In this document: in pieces, positions 7,682 through 16,796 of the stretch | How positions within the stretch are numbered: the first letter of the stretch is position 1 | Layout: the number at the start of each line of letters is the position of its first letter | Source: Bodo saltans | Taxonomy: Eukaryota > Euglenozoa > Kinetoplastea > Eubodonida > Bodonidae | Direction: 5' to 3' | Assembly: GCA_001460835.1 (NCBI GenBank) | Contig: CYKH01002159.1 | Coordinates: 3,563-37,584 of the forward strand | DNA length: 34,022 nt | The notes under the pieces: model-generated | Seen by the model: the letters and a program-made list of their open reading frames with translations, nothing else | Database searches by the model: none | What the model was told of the DNA's origin: nothing | Translations under genes and position numbers: made by a program

Positions 7682-9508
7682 ATGGGTTGCGGCGCAAGTG
7701 CTCCACAAAACGCTGTTGCGGCCTCGACGAAGGCGCACAATGCACCTCCAGAGCTCTCTGGCAAGTCCAAATTTCTCGCCTTCCCCATCACAGCAGAAAT
7801 CACTCATCCCGTGAGCAATGATCGCTACATGATGATCGCCTATTCCCCGGTGACGCCCCCATGGGCATTCGTGGTAGTGGCCAAGAACTTGTCCAATCCA
7901 ACTGCCCCACTCCTTGTCAAGGACGTGACGGACGCTGAGCTGACGCACGAGAAAGAAGCACAGAAGGTGTCCATGTCGTGGAACATCTTTTTCAAGGCGG
8001 TGGCCAGTGAAATTGCTCGCGTGGAGCGCGGTGGAGCGACGGCAGTCTTTCAAGCTGACGGCTCAATGGACTTGGAGTGTAAAATATCTCTCGCATCGAA
8101 CGTTGCCTCTAAAAAGACAGATCACTACCGTTGCACGTTACAAAAGGTCGCAGATACTTCCGCCAACCTCTTCAAGTACATTGCCACGCCCCTCTCGGTG
8201 TTGTACTGCAAACGTCGAACGGACATCGTTGAGCGGCCGGACACAACGAAGGAGCGCACCTTCGGCGAGCTTGAGGCGACGTATGTGCGAAAGCAGAGCC
8301 GTCTGAAGGTTGCACAACAGGACGTTGCCTCTGCTCTTGCACTGGCTGTACCATTAAGGGCCAAGGCTGCCACGCTTAAGGTGACCCAGCGCAAAGCGGT
8401 TGCGCAAGCCTCCATCATGCAACAACGCCACGTGAGCAAAGACGTCAATGACGACTGGCTCAAGAAGGATATCTTCAGCTGCGATCCCTTGTGCCACGCT
8501 GAGCCACTGACTGGTACGCTTGCGCCGTCCACCAAGAACGTCCTGAAAAAAGATACCTTCTTCTTTGAGCACATTCCTGTGTACCCCACTCCTGTGCAGC
8601 AAGGCTCATCGCTTCTCACACGGCTTCAAGCCGCTGAGACGTCATGGGAAGAAGTGAAGGACCTCCCATCGTCACTAGCTAAGCATGGGCAGGGCATCGG
8701 TGTGGTCGCTGCCTACACGCTTTACCGATTCTTGTCGGAGTCCAATCGACGAACGATCGACACTGCGGATCTGATTGGCCTTGGGCAGGACCTCGAGCGC
8801 CTGCTACCACCATGCAACTCGTCGCTTCATCGCCGTGCCGTGACAGTTGCTGGGGCATTCCTCAACATGCTTGCCAATGGTCGATTATGGCATCGACTTG
8901 CACTGAGTGGGGCAACACTCTTCACGGCGGTTCTCGCTAGCGTTGGCCTTTTTGTGCACTTAGACGGCGCCTCCAACGCATTACACTTCCACTGCGACAC
9001 TCTCTTATCAAAGCTCTACACAAGTGCTCCCCAGCAGCGCCACGCAGCAGCATGTCTTGAGAACTTAGTGAGGAGGTACCCAACCCTCTCTCCCTTGTGC
9101 TCATCCTCGCACCTCTCCTCCATCATATCATGTGCCTCTTGCTGCGATGCCCCAATGTCGAAGGAGCCTAGCCGATTCCTGCGCCGATGCAAAGAGATAA
9201 GAGACTTTGGACGCACCGTTGCCGACCGGTCGATCGCGTGTGGCGCCGCACTGGCAGTCATTTTCCTCCAGCAGTACGCCATGGAGGGATCCGTGGAGAA
9301 CTCCTTTGTAGACACGTCCCTCGAGGCCCAGCATACCGCAGCGGCGCTTCAAGGTGTTCCGTACTCTGCAGTGGCCCACAGCTTCCGTGGCAGTGATGCG
9401 CTAGTCGATGAGCTGGTGGACGAGTTCACAAAGTTATTCCCTGAGGCTGTTCCCCCCGGCACATCGACTGCCATCACAATCGTCGTACAAGCAACAATGT
9501 CGTTTTAA
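7682..9508 (+). CDS. N-myristoyl/palmitoyl-type protein with globular head and helix
   Basis: The 608-residue protein starts MGCGAS: Gly2 with Ser6 fits N-myristoyltransferase, and Cys3 fits palmitoylation, so it is probably anchored to a membrane, perhaps the flagellar one. Residues about 28-175 look like a beta-rich domain with one long helix. A charged helix follows (about 195-250), and residues 310-608 are largely helical. The head-then-helix order resembles the XRCC4/SAS-6/CCDC61 superfamily, but this is only a pattern impression. The start at 7682 follows two possible acceptors, AG at 7639-7640 and 7664-7665. The first would leave a seven-codon upstream ORF at 7642 in the leader. Family not recognised. 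Confidence 0.75.
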   Translation: MGCGASAPQNAVAASTKAHNAPPELSGKSKFLAFPITAEITHPVSNDRYMMIAYSPVTPPWAFVVVAKNLSNPTAPLLVKDVTDAELTHEKEAQKVSMSWNIFFKAVASEIARVERGGATAVFQADGSMDLECKISLASNVASKKTDHYRCTLQKVADTSANLFKYIATPLSVLYCKRRTDIVERPDTTKERTFGELEATYVRKQSRLKVAQQDVASALALAVPLRAKAATLKVTQRKAVAQASIMQQRHVSKDVNDDWLKKDIFSCDPLCHAEPLTGTLAPSTKNVLKKDTFFFEHIPVYPTPVQQGSSLLTRLQAAETSWEEVKDLPSSLAKHGQGIGVVAAYTLYRFLSESNRRTIDTADLIGLGQDLERLLPPCNSSLHRRAVTVAGAFLNMLANGRLWHRLALSGATLFTAVLASVGLFVHLDGASNALHFHCDTLLSKLYTSAPQQRHAAACLENLVRRYPTLSPLCSSSHLSSIISCASCCDAPMSKEPSRFLRRCKEIRDFGRTVADRSIACGAALAVIFLQQYAMEGSVENSFVDTSLEAQHTAAALQGVPYSAVAHSFRGSDALVDELVDEFTKLFPEAVPPGTSTAITIVVQATMSF

Positions 9509-9605
9509 TGGAGTAAACCAGAAGATCTTTCAAAAGGAAAGTAGAGTGAAAATGTACACATGGATAATACACGCTGGATGAAACTTACTCTGTTGCTGAA
9601 AGTGT

Positions 9606-9648
9606 TCATGTTCTTAATCTTATTTCTCTATATGTTGTTCTTACGCAG
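9606..9648 (+). promoter_or_regulatory. Pyrimidine tract and trans-splice acceptor inside the apparent ORF
   Basis: A long T/C-rich stretch ends TTACGCAG at 9648, with an ATG eight bases on at 9656. The 51 bp between the previous stop and the upstream ATG at 9560 holds no pyrimidine tract, so this is the acceptor that sets the start. Confidence 0.65.
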
Positions 9649-9655
9649 GCGTCTC

Positions 9656-10009
9656 ATGGCTCAAGCATACATTGACAATCGACTCGCCTCATTCAAACTC
9701 GCCTACCAGAGGTATGGGCTTGAGGCCAGGGCTATTTGGGCTCTTAAGTTTGCATTTCTTGCATGCCTCCCCGGTGAAATCATTCAAACGGATTCTGACT
9801 CCAATGGCATCTTGACACCGCCGTTTATTATGATGTCATTTATTGTTGTCACCACTGCGGGGACGTTTGGTCGTGGATTTGCCAACTTTCTCGTTGGACT
9901 CAAAATTGTGTTGTGTAGGATGCGCAACTGTTGGCATACGCAACGACGACTACATCCGGTGGTGACCGACGACACCCCGCAACACATGAAGGAGCCACAC
10001 AAACCGTAA
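9656..10009 (+). CDS. Small membrane protein of unknown function
   Basis: The frame is open from ATG 9560, but the first 32 codons include the pyrimidine tract and AG acceptor; the hydrophobic Leu/Phe run they encode is an artefact of that tract. Starting at 9656 gives 117 residues: MAQAYIDNRL..., an amphipathic helix, then one or two membrane segments (about 37-50 and 61-85, the latter with PPFIMMSFIVVTT and a Gly/Phe-rich turn), then a basic His/Arg-rich tail. This start also restores a normal gap of about 147 bp. Family not recognised. If the upstream ATG were used, the protein would have 149 residues. Confidence 0.6.
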   Translation: MAQAYIDNRLASFKLAYQRYGLEARAIWALKFAFLACLPGEIIQTDSDSNGILTPPFIMMSFIVVTTAGTFGRGFANFLVGLKIVLCRMRNCWHTQRRLHPVVTDDTPQHMKEPHKP

Positions 10010-10161
10010 CGCGACAAGTGGCTGATGCAACACTGCTACTTGAGACTCGACCACAAACACAACCGGTACCAAGTGTAGTTTGAGTTGCTGATACCTCCTG
10101 CTCTCTTCAAGTACAAGTGTTGCATGGTTCGTTCTCTACATGACTAACCACAACCTGATGG

Positions 10162-10208
10162 CTTGTTCTCCTCCACCTTTCCTTTTCGATCTGATGAATT
10201 TCATGCAG
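10162..10208 (+). promoter_or_regulatory. Pyrimidine tract and acceptor upstream of the FUSC-like gene
   Basis: A T/C-rich stretch ends in AG at 10207-10208. The first ATG after it (10221) is in a different frame from the long ORF and reaches a stop after 11 codons, so this site does not settle the start. Confidence 0.5.
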
Positions 10209-12318
10209 CCAAACGTGTCGATGAGCGCGCCAACGATCTCTGTTGCGAGATTTTGACGCTCGCCGTTTCGTCCGTCGCAGCGTCCACTTCTGCCCAGCGA
10301 CTCAGTCGGCTTGTGCGCTTGGAGAGACTATCCACGGATCTCAGGGCATTGCTAGAAACGCTGAAACAGCACACCGCCTTTAGCTGGTACGAGCTTGTCA
10401 ACGGAGTGTACATTGCAGAGTTGGAGTCAAAGATCACATTGTATGAGAGTGCCTTAAATCGTGTGCGATCGATGAGCACAGTGCCCAAGTCCTGCCAAAT
10501 GACCATCACGGATGAAGTTGGGCCTGATGGCGTGCATATGTTAGAGACGTTGGTTGTCGTCATCGAGAGGGCCACCGGCGAGTGTACATCGCAGAGTTGG
10601 AGTCAAAGATCACATTGTATGAGAGTGCCTTAAATCGTGTCCGATCGATGAGCACAGTGCCCAAGTCCTGCCAAATGACCATCACAGATGAAGTGGGGCC
10701 TGATGGCGTGCATATGTTAGAGACGTTGGTTGTTGTTATCGAGAGGGCCACGGGCGTGCTGCGGGCATGGGGTGGTAGGAGGAAAGAGCTTGCAGACAAT
10801 GCAACGTTGGACCTTTGCGTTGAAGAGCTTAACGAAGCTTGGGCTATGATTGAAGCACACGTGTCGCACCACACACTGCCACTACACCACTCTCCTAGAC
10901 CCTCGCCTTTGGGTGCGACGCCACCAACGTCATCGCCGCCACTTGAACACTTAGACTTGGCCTCATTCCCAATGATTGCAGACTCCAACCATCTCACGCA
11001 CTCATTGGGCTACTTTACGTTCCAAACATCTTCATTGTTGACAATGATGAAACGATACGAATCGCCTGAATTGTGGAGCCGTAGGCGAAAGGCTTTCGAA
11101 ATTGCACTGTGGCCTGTACGAGAGCTTCAGGCGTCATTAAGCATTCTTTGTGAAATTTTTCACTGGACACCGCTTGGGAGGCAAAAGTTGATCTTCTCGG
11201 CGAAGCTTGCCGCTACCATGACCGGCTTCGTCGCGTACATGCTGAACAGGGATGTGGGAGACCAGTACTTTGGCCCAGCCCAAATGGCCTTTGCCTCCAG
11301 CCTCGACACTAGCAAGGCCGTGGGAATTTTTGGGTCGCAGCTGCTGGGGTGCGTGATTGGTACTGTGTTTGGCTATCTTCTGTCCACCGCGTGTCAGACG
11401 ACAGTCGATTTCGCGATTGCGGCAACGTGCGGCGCGCTGGTGAGCGGATTTTTTCGGAGCTCCTCAGACTTTGCCCTTGCGGCTATTTACGTGCAGTTTG
11501 CGTTTTTTGCCTCACTACGGAACTGGCCAAGCGAAGGTGCCGCTCTGACCTCCATTCTCACCAACACGGCTGCAATGGTGATTTACACTGCTTCTCAAGT
11601 TTTGATATTTCCAGTGGACCCATGGGGCGATCTTCGAAGAGAAATGGCGCGAGTGATGGGAGAAATTCACGACGCCCTCGAAGCCACTCACACAACGCTG
11701 ATCCTTAACACAAGCTTTCGTGGAAGTTGTTTGGACGAACTCACAAGGGAACCACTTCCGGCGGATCGTCCTCTTCTTCGCGAAGCATTTTTATCCATTC
11801 GAAAGCAATTCACCTTAGTACCAGGAGCTGCAACACAGCCGCGCTTTTCACATCGCTCCTTTCCAACCCACTCAGTCACACAAGTCATTTCCGCGGAATT
11901 GGATGTTGTTGGCATCCTTGCACCTCTCTCGTCTAGTTGGCGGCAGCTGCAGCAGTTAGCGTTTATGGATGGCTCAAGCTGTGCTGATGCAATTCGTATC
12001 GTTTCGTTGCGTGCTGGTGAATTTATGGCTCACATCCGCAGTCTGATGGGTGATGCGACACGCACTGAGGCGAAAATGGACCTGTCTGACGCCATTCACG
12101 CGTACACTGCGCTAGAAGATGCCCGGCGTGCACTTTTAGATTCCTTGTCACTGGCTTTTTCAAGCAGTGCGCGGACTGCTGCGAATATTACGCCGATCAC
12201 CACAGAGACACCGTGCCTTATGGAATGCGTGACATTTTGCTGCTCCGTTTTGCCGTCGGCACTTCTGAAGCTCTTTCACGCAGCTGTGGAACTACTTGAT
12301 GCGTCCCGTGATCTTTGA
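10163..12318 (+). CDS. FUSC-type (fusaric acid resistance-like) membrane protein, frame broken as assembled
   Basis: An N-terminal helical part (to about 10580) is followed by the main frame from about 10582 to 12318. Several membrane segments lie at about 11200-11620 (KLAATMTGFVAYML, GIFGSQLLGCVIGTVFGYL, AAMVIYTASQVLIFP), ending in the VDPWGDLRREM junction typical of FUSC/ArAE-like transporters. A helical cytoplasmic C-terminal region follows. These proteins are linked to export of aromatic acids; the substrate here is unknown. The reading frame is interrupted by a 176-bp direct duplication (10404-10579 and 10580-10755) that shifts the frame, so the gene appears as two overlapping ORFs. The N-terminal frame also lacks an ATG before position 10470, and ATG 10158 and 10221 are in another frame. 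A second small indel near 10160-10250 is therefore likely. The gene is probably intact in the organism. Confidence 0.75.
10404..10755 (+). repeat. 176-bp tandem direct duplication inside the FUSC-like gene
   Basis: Copy 1 is 10404-10579 and copy 2 is 10580-10755. I count seven differences, all in third codon positions and all synonymous. The period is not a multiple of three. Confidence 0.95.
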
Positions 12319-12396
12319 AGTGGAATCATCACAAGCCTCTTTAATTGTTTGCCAATCAGTTTGACAGTCTTGAAGATCGTGTTCTTACTTTAGAAG

Positions 12397-12430
12397 TTTC
12401 CTTGTGCTTTTTGTTTTATCCTTCGTTGAG
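12397..12430 (+). promoter_or_regulatory. Pyrimidine tract and trans-splice acceptor
   Basis: A T-rich tract ends in GAG at 12430, four bases before ATG 12434. This rules out the in-frame GTG at 12404, which lies inside the tract. Confidence 0.65.
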
Positions 12431-12433
12431 ACA

Positions 12434-14872
12434 ATGGAGTTACAATATTCAGCCGTTGCTGTTGTCTACCCCTTCATGGGGGTTCAGGGTGAGACTTCTC
12501 TGCTGTTAGCGCACGGCGGCGAACGGCTGCAATGCTCCCCCACAAAGCGACGCGGTGAGACTGCGTCTGTTATGACATCCGATCTTACTGTTGACATAAC
12601 GGTAGGTACCCATCGACTAAGGAGAGTCATCGAGCTTCCTGTCACAGCCTCTCGATCACGCCACGTCCTTATTGCCAGTGGTGACATCTCCCGCTGCTCC
12701 TCAGGTGCTGTGTCCCTCACATTTCTGCTGCTTGGGGGTGCTGGGCCAACAGGCAAGTTGCATCACCAATGGGACGCTGCCCAGCTCACTCTTAGCATCG
12801 CGTGCGACGCTCACAACACTCCGGTGGATGTCATTGTCGGCAGCTTTCAGACATTCTCCTCGCCGAATTTTCCAGAGATTCTCAGCAATCGTCCGAATGA
12901 AAGTAATTGTTGCTGCGTGCGAGGCCATCGTGTGTATGCAGTTCATCAGTCTCAGAAATCGCTGCAGTTTGCTGTCATGGACATTCACGGTGGAATCGTT
13001 CGAAGGCCAAGCATTCCACTACCCCCGGCACCATGGAAGCCGCCCTTTTCGATGGTGAGCACCACCACTGATGCACAGGAAAAGCGAACAACGTTTGTGA
13101 TTGGAGGTGACGGAGGAGAAAATGTTCTGTGTGTTGGTATTGAGGGCGCGCTGCTTTACTACTCACGGTTAGTGAGGACCCCTGTTAGGTACACGAGCCT
13201 GCGAACCGTCCGTTCGTCCCTCACTGCAGGCTTGCATTTGTGCTTCGGATCACGATCGTCATGGTGCATCAGCGATGGCAAGTACTTTGGTCAGTTACCA
13301 GTAACCGCTAACTTGAGTGAATGTTGCGATGACAGTGTTTGTATCACGTTTGCAGAGGGAAGCATCCCCATTGCACTGTCAGGCGCTAGCGCGCTCGTTT
13401 TGGATCCTGCGGAGATGACGTTAGGGCTGCATAATACGACGACCTCTGCGGTGGAACAACCCAAAGCACTTCTTCCAGTTTCAAGATCCCATTGTCGTAC
13501 AACGACGCCCCTCCTTCCACAAGATGTGTGGTGTGTTGTTTGCTCTTTTGTGAATGATCTTTCGACGCTTGCAGGCATTTCGCGTGTTTGTCGGTGGTCC
13601 AATGCAGCGACCAAACATGACAAGTTGTGGGAGACGCTTGAAAGGAAGGCACTGGCGTTACCCGCTGCGTTCCTGCGGCACTCGGATTGGCGACGAGCGC
13701 ACGCTTGTCGCCGTCTTTTAGGAACCTCATCAACATTAGTCGCCGACTCCATGCGCATTTACACATCGTCCTTTTCGGACTCTGCCTCAGCGCTGGCAAC
13801 GTCAAGTAACGGAACATTTCTTCTGCACGACGGTAGCGCGTTGAAGGTTGCTGCGATTCCACAACAACGCCTCATGCTGTGCAGAGTGGAAACAATCTCA
13901 ACTGCAGTCAGCAATGTTGCATTAGCAGCGTTATCCAGAGATGGGAGGATCGCTGCGGTTGTTGTAAAGCAGCTTGGCGTAGATGTTGTCTCACTTTCTC
14001 TGTGGATTGAGGGGGCGTCAGGTTGGAAGCTTCGCGGCGGAGCGGTGCCACTTACGTGCCTTCCAGATTGTGGTTTCATTTCTCAGGGAAGTGGAACATT
14101 TCTCGTTGTTCTTGTGTGCACGGCATCGGGGCAGTGCATCGCTGTAGGCGAGGAAGACAACAGTGCATCGATGATAGATGCGCAGCTGCCGCAACTAGAC
14201 TGCATCATTCGGCCACAAACTGACGTGTGTGGATTAGCTACAGTGGCTTACTTTCGCACATCAACGAACAATGTTGTGATGATTACTGGTGACCCGATTA
14301 CCAAAGCTGTCGCAACCGATGGACTTCGCTGCCGCCGAGGCCGCTACACACTTTATGAGGCCAGTGAACACTTTGATGATCTCCTGTTGATTTCCCCCTC
14401 TATGGTCAGTGCAGTAGGCACTGGAAGCTCTTCAACTTGGGAAGTGCCAGAGGATGAGGGGGTGTGTGTTGGCGCAGTGTTCAGCGGTGGCCGTCATACC
14501 GTCGCAATTGCCACCGCCCATCGCAAGCCGTTGACCAGTGTCTTTGCATTGCGGATCATAGATATGCTGACGAGGACAACGCTTTGGACCTCGCCCCTCC
14601 CCTGCTGTCCTCGATTCCTGCGTCGCATTCCATTCACTGACGCACTGTTGATGGTGTCGGATGAGGCCGTCATTGCTTACTTTAGAATACATGGCAAGAC
14701 ATCTCAGCTTCAGCCAGTCGTTGTGTACGCCAGAAGGGCCACGCGGGAAGGGGCCGCATCTGCCGGCGTTGTCTCGTCACAACTTGTTAGAACTCACGTG
14801 GGATTTTCTGCGTTTGCTCTGTGTCTGTGGGATGGGACAGTGCTTAGAGCTATTCCGCTGCACGTGCGGTAA
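12434..14872 (+). CDS. F-box protein with propeller-like flanks
   Basis: The 812-residue protein has a clear F-box at about 360-405: LPQDVWCVVCSFV, then LSTLAGISRVCRWSNAA, then LWETLERK. F-boxes bind Skp1 and deliver substrates to SCF ubiquitin ligases. The regions before (1-350) and after (450-812) are beta-rich with short repeated strand patterns, which suggests propeller-like or RCC1-like folds, but I see no canonical WD dipeptides. Most F-box proteins have their substrate domain only C-terminal, so an internal F-box is somewhat unusual. The start is set by the acceptor AG at 12429-12430. Confidence 0.75.
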   Translation: MELQYSAVAVVYPFMGVQGETSLLLAHGGERLQCSPTKRRGETASVMTSDLTVDITVGTHRLRRVIELPVTASRSRHVLIASGDISRCSSGAVSLTFLLLGGAGPTGKLHHQWDAAQLTLSIACDAHNTPVDVIVGSFQTFSSPNFPEILSNRPNESNCCCVRGHRVYAVHQSQKSLQFAVMDIHGGIVRRPSIPLPPAPWKPPFSMVSTTTDAQEKRTTFVIGGDGGENVLCVGIEGALLYYSRLVRTPVRYTSLRTVRSSLTAGLHLCFGSRSSWCISDGKYFGQLPVTANLSECCDDSVCITFAEGSIPIALSGASALVLDPAEMTLGLHNTTTSAVEQPKALLPVSRSHCRTTTPLLPQDVWCVVCSFVNDLSTLAGISRVCRWSNAATKHDKLWETLERKALALPAAFLRHSDWRRAHACRRLLGTSSTLVADSMRIYTSSFSDSASALATSSNGTFLLHDGSALKVAAIPQQRLMLCRVETISTAVSNVALAALSRDGRIAAVVVKQLGVDVVSLSLWIEGASGWKLRGGAVPLTCLPDCGFISQGSGTFLVVLVCTASGQCIAVGEEDNSASMIDAQLPQLDCIIRPQTDVCGLATVAYFRTSTNNVVMITGDPITKAVATDGLRCRRGRYTLYEASEHFDDLLLISPSMVSAVGTGSSSTWEVPEDEGVCVGAVFSGGRHTVAIATAHRKPLTSVFALRIIDMLTRTTLWTSPLPCCPRFLRRIPFTDALLMVSDEAVIAYFRIHGKTSQLQPVVVYARRATREGAASAGVVSSQLVRTHVGFSAFALCLWDGTVLRAIPLHVR

Positions 14873-14935
14873 GAATTTTCTGTTTGTTTGCTTGCTAAGG
14901 TTTACGGCGGCTTCCGAAAATTGCTGATGAAGTAA

Positions 14936-14968
14936 TTGTCTTGTTTTATTTGTTTGTTTCTTGCAAAG
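14936..14968 (+). promoter_or_regulatory. Pyrimidine tract and trans-splice acceptor
   Basis: A T-rich tract ends CAAAG at 14968, 12 bases before ATG 14981. The in-frame TTG at 14936 falls at the start of the tract. Confidence 0.65.
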
Positions 14969-14980
14969 ATCACGACTGAA

Positions 14981-15238
14981 ATGCGACGATCTGGTTTATT
15001 ACGGCAGCTCAATTTAAGCCGACCAGGAACGAAGGGTACCGCGGCTTCCGATGACGCCTTCTTTAGAGTGAGCGAGCGTCCACTTAACGACGCTGACTAC
15101 GTGTACTCGGCCCTGTGCCCGGTGCACACCACGTTCCTGAGCAGAGTACCTCGCAACATGGCACGCCGTCGCCGCGAACGTGCGCTTGAAAACGTGCAGT
15201 TCCAAATGGCAAGAAACAACCTTGGCGTCAAATACTAA
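14981..15238 (+). CDS. Small basic protein of unknown function
   Basis: The protein has 85 residues and is Arg-rich at both ends: MRRSGLLRQLNLSRPG at the start and RNMARRRRERALENVQFQMA near the end, with a central SALCPVHTTFLSRVP. The N-terminus has no acidic residues in its first 20 and could be a mitochondrial presequence. No membrane segment is seen. Size and charge would fit a small mitochondrial ribosomal or respiratory accessory protein, but I do not recognise the family. Support for its being a gene is the well-placed splice tract, clean ATG and position in the array. Confidence 0.65.
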   Translation: MRRSGLLRQLNLSRPGTKGTAASDDAFFRVSERPLNDADYVYSALCPVHTTFLSRVPRNMARRRRERALENVQFQMARNNLGVKY

Positions 15239-15320
15239 GGCGAATGCTGGCAATGGTTCGCACTTCATCATGTTGTGACTATAACGGACAATGGATCATA
15301 GAAATTTCTTTCATGCAATC

Positions 15321-15350
15321 AATTTTTTTCGTGTTATTTTGTGTCTTAAG
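15321..15350 (+). promoter_or_regulatory. Pyrimidine tract and trans-splice acceptor
   Basis: The tract from 15321 ends CTTAAG at 15350, nine bases before ATG 15360. It lies inside the longer ORF that begins at ATG 15291, so it moves the start to 15360. Confidence 0.65.
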
Positions 15351-15359
15351 AGAGTAGAA

Positions 15360-15881
15360 ATGGAGTTCGATGGGCCATCATTTTATGCTTGGGAGTTGCT
15401 GCGCGAGCGCTCGGCGGCTCTATCAATGGAGAAACTATTTGCTGCTGCCGCTCGTCACTTGTTGCGTCAGAGCTCCACCCCAAGCGTCGGTGAGATCGCA
15501 CGGCTGGCTAAATGGCCTGCGGGAAGCAGCCACACGACATTCACGCACAGCGATGTGATGTCTCTGTGGTCGTTTGCGTGTCTCGTGTCTCTGGAATGTA
15601 CGATGGAAGCTGGAGGCGATGCAGAAAAACTCGCAAAAAGACTTCGTCGGGCGTTGCAGAGGAGCTCCCAAGGTTCCGTCACGAGCGAGGATGAAGCACT
15701 CATTTCTGTAATCGCCTCGGCGGTTGCAACCAGCGCAGCCGCACCTTCTGCTGGTGTGATTGTCCATGATATTGTCGTGGAGACAACTCAAGCGTTATCC
15801 AGGATCGTCCTTGGTATCGCTGGGCAATCGACTTTTGCCGTATCGGAGTTACCTCAAGCTGCTGAAGTCATCGTTGCATAA
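15360..15881 (+). CDS. Helical protein of unknown function
   Basis: From ATG 15360 the protein has 173 residues (MEFDGPSFYAWELLRE...). An ATG at 15291 would add 23 residues, but these are encoded by the pyrimidine tract. The protein is almost all alpha-helical by eye, rich in Ala/Ser, with amphipathic helices (MEKLFAAAARHLLRQ, EKLAKRLRRALQRSS) and a late segment IVHDIVVETTQALSRIV. No known domain is recognised. It is followed by the damaged P-loop gene and KAE1. I see no evidence for a function. Confidence 0.65.
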   Translation: MEFDGPSFYAWELLRERSAALSMEKLFAAAARHLLRQSSTPSVGEIARLAKWPAGSSHTTFTHSDVMSLWSFACLVSLECTMEAGGDAEKLAKRLRRALQRSSQGSVTSEDEALISVIASAVATSAAAPSAGVIVHDIVVETTQALSRIVLGIAGQSTFAVSELPQAAEVIVA

Positions 15882-15952
15882 AGTTCAGCTTTGAGTGCTA
15901 TTCTGGACTATGTCCGCGTTTGATGTGTTTTGTGTTACTTCGAATGAGGAAT

Positions 15953-15992
15953 ATTTTTTTTGTTTATGTTGACTTGGAATATGAATCACAAG
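15953..15992 (+). promoter_or_regulatory. Pyrimidine tract; acceptor AG abuts the ATG
   Basis: A T run is followed by the first AG at 15991-15992, immediately before ATG 15993. The upstream in-frame ATGs at 15966 and 15981 lie between tract and acceptor. Confidence 0.5.
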
Positions 15993-16418
15993 ATGACAAT
16001 ATTATTCGTTGCGGGTTGGGGAAGCGGAGCGGGAAAGAGCACCATCTGCCTCTCCCTCTTAGAATGGTTGCGTGCCGCCAGCCGTCCTTGTGCGTACATC
16101 AAACCCGTCACCCAGTGCGAAGCTGTGACCCCTGTAGCGGAGTACTGCCAGCAGCATCACATTCCGTGCATCCCGATTGGTCCTGTTGTGTTCCGAAGTG
16201 GCGTGACAAATGCCGCGATTGGTGCAGATAACTTCCTCGCGTCACGACGCGACTACCTCCAACAAGCAGTCGACGCAGTCCGCAGCTTTCACGTGGACCA
16301 CGCAACAGTGGTGGTGGATGGCGTGGGCTACCCCTCGGTCGGTCAATCCTCTGATTGCAAAGTACTTGGCAGAGGTGCACCCTTCTATTGCACTGCTAGG
16401 ATTTGTTCCGTTAGATGA
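15993..16418 (+). CDS. BioD/CobQ-like P-loop NTPase, disrupted in its middle
   Basis: From ATG 15993 the protein starts MTILFVAGWGSGAGKST, a P-loop of the dethiobiotin synthetase/CobQ type, continues LEWLRAASRPCAYIKPV, and has a Walker-B-like VVVDGVGYPSVG at about 16310-16345. After 16343 this frame reads an unrelated-looking tail and stops at 16418. In the +1 frame the sequence continues sensibly (NPLIAKYLAEV, LLGFVPLDESLA) to a stop at 16468-16470. In the family, a segment of about 60-100 residues would be expected between VGYPSVG and the C-terminal part, so the joint near 16343 looks like a deletion. The C-terminal part is repeated at 16578. Substrate unknown. Cobyrinate or dethiobiotin chemistry is the family norm, but no partner genes are here. 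Confidence 0.6.
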   Translation: MTILFVAGWGSGAGKSTICLSLLEWLRAASRPCAYIKPVTQCEAVTPVAEYCQQHHIPCIPIGPVVFRSGVTNAAIGADNFLASRRDYLQQAVDAVRSFHVDHATVVVDGVGYPSVGQSSDCKVLGRGAPFYCTARICSVR

Positions 16419-16796
16419 ATCCTTGGCACTGTCGATAGATTTCAGTCCGTTGCTACGATTGATTGATTAGTGCTCCAACTCATTGCTTCCAGTTCTCGCT
16501 CTGATGCTCACTTTGAGCTTCGTACTTGTCTCTTATCAGTTCTGATTGCCTTCTTGTGTTGTTAAAAGTTTTTTTTTTCAATCCTCTGATTGCAAAGTAC
16601 TTGGCAGAGGTGCACCCTACTATTGCACTGCTAGGATTTGTTCCGTTAGACGAATCCTTGGCACCGTCGATAGATTTCAGTGCGTTGCAACGATTGATTG
16701 ATTAGTGCTCCAACTCATTGTTTACACGTCTCTTCTTCACTTTGAGCTTCGTACTTGTTTCTTATCAGTTCTGATTGCCTTCTTGTGTTGTTAAGG
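16343..16796 (+). repeat. Diverged tandem duplication of P-loop gene 3' end plus intergenic DNA
   Basis: Copy 1 is 16343-16577 and copy 2 is 16578 to about 16796 (offset 235). Copy 1 ends in an A3G-T10 run. The copies differ by scattered substitutions, several changing residues, and by indels in the non-coding part. Copy 2 leads directly into the KAE1 splice site. The 383 bp between 16419 and 16801 hold these remnants and no other gene. Confidence 0.9.
16754..16795 (+). promoter_or_regulatory. Pyrimidine tract and acceptor for KAE1
   Basis: A T/C-rich tract ends TTAAG at 16795, six bases before ATG 16802. The in-frame TTG at 16775 is within the tract. Confidence 0.6.
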
